Source of the DNA: Bosea sp. (in: a-proteobacteria)
GTDB taxonomy: Bacteria > Pseudomonadota > Alphaproteobacteria > Rhizobiales > Beijerinckiaceae
Length of the DNA: 64,000 nt
NCBI GenBank assembly: GCA_023910605.1
Contig: JAAVVV010000001.1
Span: 2,284,698-2,348,697 of the forward strand
Reading direction: 5' to 3'
Shown: piece by piece, positions 61,488 to 64,000 of the stretch
Numbering within the stretch: the first letter of the stretch is position 1
How the letters are laid out: each line of letters opens with the position of its first letter
The notes under the pieces: generated by a model
Told to the model about the DNA's origin: nothing
The model's database searches: none
What the model saw: only the letters and a program-made list of their open reading frames with translations
Translations under genes and position numbers: made by a program

Positions 61488-62238
61488 GTTCCGGCGCTTC
61501 GACGGCGCGTGCTGGCGTCTCGTCGAGGCCCAGCACCGCGTCTCGACCCTGAAGCTGACCGACACGCTCGCCGAACAGTCCTTGCTCGAAGACCTGATCG
61601 AGGAGACGAAACCCGCGATCCCGCCGGACTGCCGCCATCTCGATTTCCTGCTGGCGACGCCGTTCCGCTATGGCGCTATCTATCCGGCAGGGTCCCGCTT
61701 TCGGCGCGCAGGGCGCACGCTCGGCGTCTACTACGCTGCGGAACACCCGGCGACCGCTGTCGCCGAGATGGCGTTCTACCGGCTCCTGTTCTTTGCCGAG
61801 TCGCCCGCCACGCCATGGCCGTCTGACGCAGCCGAATACACGGCGTTCTCGGCTGCGGTATCGAGCGTGCGGCTGCTCGATCTGATGAGCGAACCGCTCT
61901 CGCACGACAGCCTCCTCTGGACGGATGTCACGGACTACGGTCCTTGCCAGACCTTCGCTGACGCTGCCCGAGCGGCAGACGCTGACGTGATCCGCTACCA
62001 GTCGGTGCGCGATCCGGATCGAGGCGCAAATCTCGCGATCCTGATGTGCCGCGCCTTCGCAAGTCCTGCACCGGTCGACCGGCAGATCCTTGAACGGCAA
62101 ACTTGGCGCATTCGCTTGAGCCCATCCGGTGTCCAGGCCATATGCGAGTTCCCCCGACAGGGTCTTGAGTTTCCGCGTGGAACCTTCGCCGCCGATCCGC
62201 GGATCGCGGCCCTGAACTGGGACCGTGGCGACCTTTAG
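61447..62238 (+). CDS. RES-domain toxin (NAD+-consuming family)
   Basis: The 263-residue product contains ACWRLVEAQHRVSTLKL, FRYGAIYPAGSRFRRAGRTLG (conserved Arg) and VYYAAEHPATAVAEMAFY (Tyr, Glu), the RES core. RES toxins degrade or phosphorolyse NAD+ and are held by the Xre antitoxin encoded before them. ATG 61447 overlaps the antitoxin gene. The frame is full length, so the module looks functional. Confidence 0.9.
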   Translation: MSSPIWTRVALSSEFRRFDGACWRLVEAQHRVSTLKLTDTLAEQSLLEDLIEETKPAIPPDCRHLDFLLATPFRYGAIYPAGSRFRRAGRTLGVYYAAEHPATAVAEMAFYRLLFFAESPATPWPSDAAEYTAFSAAVSSVRLLDLMSEPLSHDSLLWTDVTDYGPCQTFADAARAADADVIRYQSVRDPDRGANLAILMCRAFASPAPVDRQILERQTWRIRLSPSGVQAICEFPRQGLEFPRGTFAADPRIAALNWDRGDL

Positions 62239-62248
62239 GCCACCCCGT

Positions 62249-62452
62249 TCAGTCGAACACGCCCGATCGTATCTCCTCGCCCCAGGCAGCGATGGACTCA
62301 TAATGGTCGCAGTCCGCCATCGATCCGCACACCACGAGGAGCAGCACCTCACGCAAGGGATGCGCGACCCGCCACGCCTCGCGCGGGTCCTCAATGGTCG
62401 AAAAATGATCCAGAAGCGCCTTCAGACGCGGCTTTTCACGGAAAAACAGCAA
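62249..62452 (-). pseudogene. ISAs1-family transposase, N-terminal fragment
   Basis: The 67 residues LLDHFSTIEDPREAWRVAHP, then LREVLLLVVCGSMADCDHYE and IAAWGEE match the DDE_Tnp_1-associated N-terminal domain of ISAs1-type transposases. The DDE domain is missing. The sequence stops next to the RES gene. The 100 or so bases upstream (to about 62552) may be the rest of its left end. Confidence 0.75.
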
Positions 62453-62595
62453 AGGCGAGGCTCATGCGCGGGGCTCCGAATCAGACCCCGCACCGAATCA
62501 CAATTGCAACAACCCGAAAACCGCCGTTAACCCGAGTTCGGTGCCCTGAAGGAAATTGCGCCGCCATTGACACACCCCGGCGAAAATGCCGGCCC

Positions 62596-63195
62596 TCACT
62601 TCCGTGGCGGGCTCAACGGCCGAGGAGGCAGGATCTCGGCATCGGTCAGCACCTTCTTGGCCATGAAGATGGCGGCGTCGAGCTTGGTGAAGTTGCGCGC
62701 CTTGTAGAATTGCAGCGCCCGGTCATTGTTCTCCGCGACCTCGAGAACCAGATGCGAGCAGCCGCGCACGCGGGCCAGATGCTCGAGCTGCTCCATGACG
62801 AAGGAGCCGAGCCCGCGGCCCTGATAAGCAGGATGCACGGCCAGTTCCTCGACATAGAGCGGATGCATCTCGCGATTGCGGAAATAGCGCTCGTTCATCC
62901 AGCTATCGGTGCCGATGATGGCCTCGGCGCATTCCGCATAGCCTATGATCTGCTCCTTGCCGTCGATCCGTGTCACGAACAGCAATTGCTCTACGCCTTT
63001 CTCCTCATAGCGCTCCAGAAAGCGCTTCTTGGAGGTCGGGCGCTGGAACTCCACCGTGGTGCGGTTCACCTCCCGGAAGACCAGCTTGAGGAATTCCCAG
63101 GTGCGGCTGAGATCGCGCCGATGAATGCGGCGAACGCGGACAAGGGGTTCACTCGGCGTATCGGATTCAGCTGAAGGGAGGCTTTCGAATGACAT
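62596..63195 (-). CDS. GNAT-family N-acetyltransferase
   Basis: From ATG 63195 the 199 residues form a GNAT fold: VRVRRIHRRDLSRTWEFLKL, VEELAVHPAYQGRGLGSFVM (acetyl-CoA loop, Q/RxxGxG/A) and LEVAENNDRALQFYKARNF. The substrate is unknown. The frame is open to ATG 63264, but bases after 63216 belong to an IS66-type element, so those extra residues are encoded by the insertion and the native start may have been altered or lost. A weak hairpin (62577-62592) follows the stop. Confidence 0.8.
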   Translation of the reverse strand: MSFESLPSAESDTPSEPLVRVRRIHRRDLSRTWEFLKLVFREVNRTTVEFQRPTSKKRFLERYEEKGVEQLLFVTRIDGKEQIIGYAECAEAIIGTDSWMNERYFRNREMHPLYVEELAVHPAYQGRGLGSFVMEQLEHLARVRGCSHLVLEVAENNDRALQFYKARNFTKLDAAIFMAKKVLTDAEILPPRPLSPPRK

Positions 63196-63292
63196 GGACT
63201 CACGATAACCTGACGGTAAGCGTGTAGGCAGCCCCACGTATCTTTTGGTGTTCTGATCGCTCATTTTCCCGGTGAATCATGTGGGGAATCCT

Positions 63293-63676
63293 ATGAGCGA
63301 GAGTATGAATCAAGATCGAGTTTTTGAGGTTTTGACGGCAGCGCCGGTGCGGACGAGGCGCAGGCTACGTGATTGGTCGGTCGACGAGAAGGCACGACTG
63401 ATTTCCCAGACGCTGTTGCCTGGTGCGAATGTTTCGGCGATTGCGCGTTCTGCCGGGGTTGACCCTTCGCAGCTTTATGGATGGCGGCGACAGGCCCGGG
63501 CATCCGGGGCGGTCAAAGCCATGCCCGTTGCGCACGATGAGGTGAAGTTTGCGCGCGTCGAGGCGGCTGGCAACTGGGCTGTGGAGATTGTCATTCGGGA
63601 TACGGTTGTCCGCGTTGGCGGCGACATCGATGCGGATCATCTGACCGTGATACTGAGGGCGGTGCGCAAAGCATGA
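63293..63676 (+). CDS. tnpA: IS66-family accessory protein TnpA
   Basis: The 127-residue protein has a helix-turn-helix (LPGANVSAIARSAGVDPSQL then YGWRRQAR) typical of IS66 OrfA. GGGGAAT before ATG 63293 favours this start over an in-frame GTG at 63272. Its stop overlaps tnpB (ATGA). Confidence 0.9.
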   Translation: MSESMNQDRVFEVLTAAPVRTRRRLRDWSVDEKARLISQTLLPGANVSAIARSAGVDPSQLYGWRRQARASGAVKAMPVAHDEVKFARVEAAGNWAVEIVIRDTVVRVGGDIDADHLTVILRAVRKA

Positions 63677-64000
63677 TTGGCCTGGGTGTCGTCGTTTACG
63701 TGTCGTGCCAGCCCGTCGACTTTCGTAAAGGTGCCGCATCCCTGATGGTGCTTGTCCGGGATGGCGGCCTCGACCCGTTCAACGGCGCGCTTTACGTGTT
63801 TCGGTCGAAACGTGCGGACCGTGTTCGGATCGTGTGGTGGGATGGCAGCGGCGTTTGTCTCTATTCGAAGACGCTTGAGGAGCAAGGCTTTTGCTGGCCT
63901 GCCCTATCGGCGGCTCGCATTCGCCTGGACCATTCGCAGCTGATGGCTCTTCTGGCCGGGATGGACTGGAAGAAGATCCGTCCGACAAAGGTGCGGCGAC
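63673..64000 (+). CDS. tnpB: IS66-family accessory protein TnpB (partial)
   Basis: The frame is open to the window end (109 codons). VDFRKGAASLMVLVRDG, LDPFNGALYVFRSKRADRVR and IVWWDGSGVCLYSKTLE are the standard IS66 Orf2 motifs. TnpB is needed for transposition together with TnpA and TnpC; its exact role is not settled. Confidence 0.93.
   Translation, partial: MIGLGVVVYVSCQPVDFRKGAASLMVLVRDGGLDPFNGALYVFRSKRADRVRIVWWDGSGVCLYSKTLEEQGFCWPALSAARIRLDHSQLMALLAGMDWKKIRPTKVRR

Larger units (their letters stand above)
63216..64000 (+). mobile_element. IS66-family element, left part (continues past window)
   Basis: It begins with GTAAGCG, the characteristic IS66 terminal start, followed by tnpA and tnpB in the standard order with a four-base overlap. 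The right end, tnpC and the 8-base target duplication lie outside the window. Confidence 0.85.

Overview
This is a GC-rich (roughly two-thirds G+C by eye) alphaproteobacterial chromosome segment. Gene content and order point to Hyphomicrobiales (Rhizobiales) in the broad sense. Supporting markers are the frr-uppS-cdsA-dxr-rseP-bamA-lpxD-fabZ-lpxA-lpxI-lpxB block with LpxI instead of LpxH, a ppiD-trpE-trpG-trpD-trpC-moaC-moeA-lexA block with a direct-repeat GTTC-N7-GTTC SOS box, the aat/DUF2155/NDUFA12 trio, an IalB-family protein, and a 1253-residue B12-dependent ribonucleotide reductase. Genus cannot be fixed from the sequence alone.

Bases 1-11,850 hold a rightward envelope-biogenesis run: the end of frr, isoprenoid and phospholipid precursor genes, the site-2 protease, outer-membrane assembly BamA, and lipid A synthesis. 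Many genes overlap by 1-4 bases, so they are probably translationally coupled. Bases 11,850-25,730 read mostly leftward (gltA, gltX, then ppiD-trp-moaC-moeA-lexA), with comEC rightward between them. Bases 25,960-30,460 run rightward (tpiA, secG, pyrG, a VOC protein, a DUF350 protein). Bases 30,500-56,400 are ordinary chromosomal genes in short units. They include an orphan peptide-type substrate-binding protein paired with a degenerate adenylate-forming protein, ialB, hspQ, transporters, hflX, mazG, eno, queF, mgtE, tRNA-Leu(GAG), a stand-alone SpoA/FliN protein, lipB, an acyl-CoA carboxylase beta subunit, aat, an NDUFA12-type complex I accessory protein, and nrdJ behind a candidate NrdR box.

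Bases 56,400-64,000 are an accessory, decayed region. It carries remnants of prophage genes, a VapC-type toxin with an AbrB-type antitoxin, a Phd/YefM antitoxin broken by a stop codon, an Xre/RES toxin-antitoxin pair, and pieces of four insertion-sequence families (IS5, IS30, ISAs1, IS66). A low-GC phospholipase-D-family gene is split by an IS5 element whose ends and 3-base target duplication are intact. Removing the element on paper restores one reading frame. The 3' end of the same gene runs into a 55-base IS30-type end that is repeated 710 bases further on. This region is the most unusual part of the window. I did not find a complete, clearly novel multi-gene system; the best candidates for follow-up are the split PLD gene and the SBP/adenylate-like pair.

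Coordinates of short sites were counted by eye and may be off by one base. Start codons were chosen from family alignments remembered, ribosome-binding sites and overlap with neighbours.
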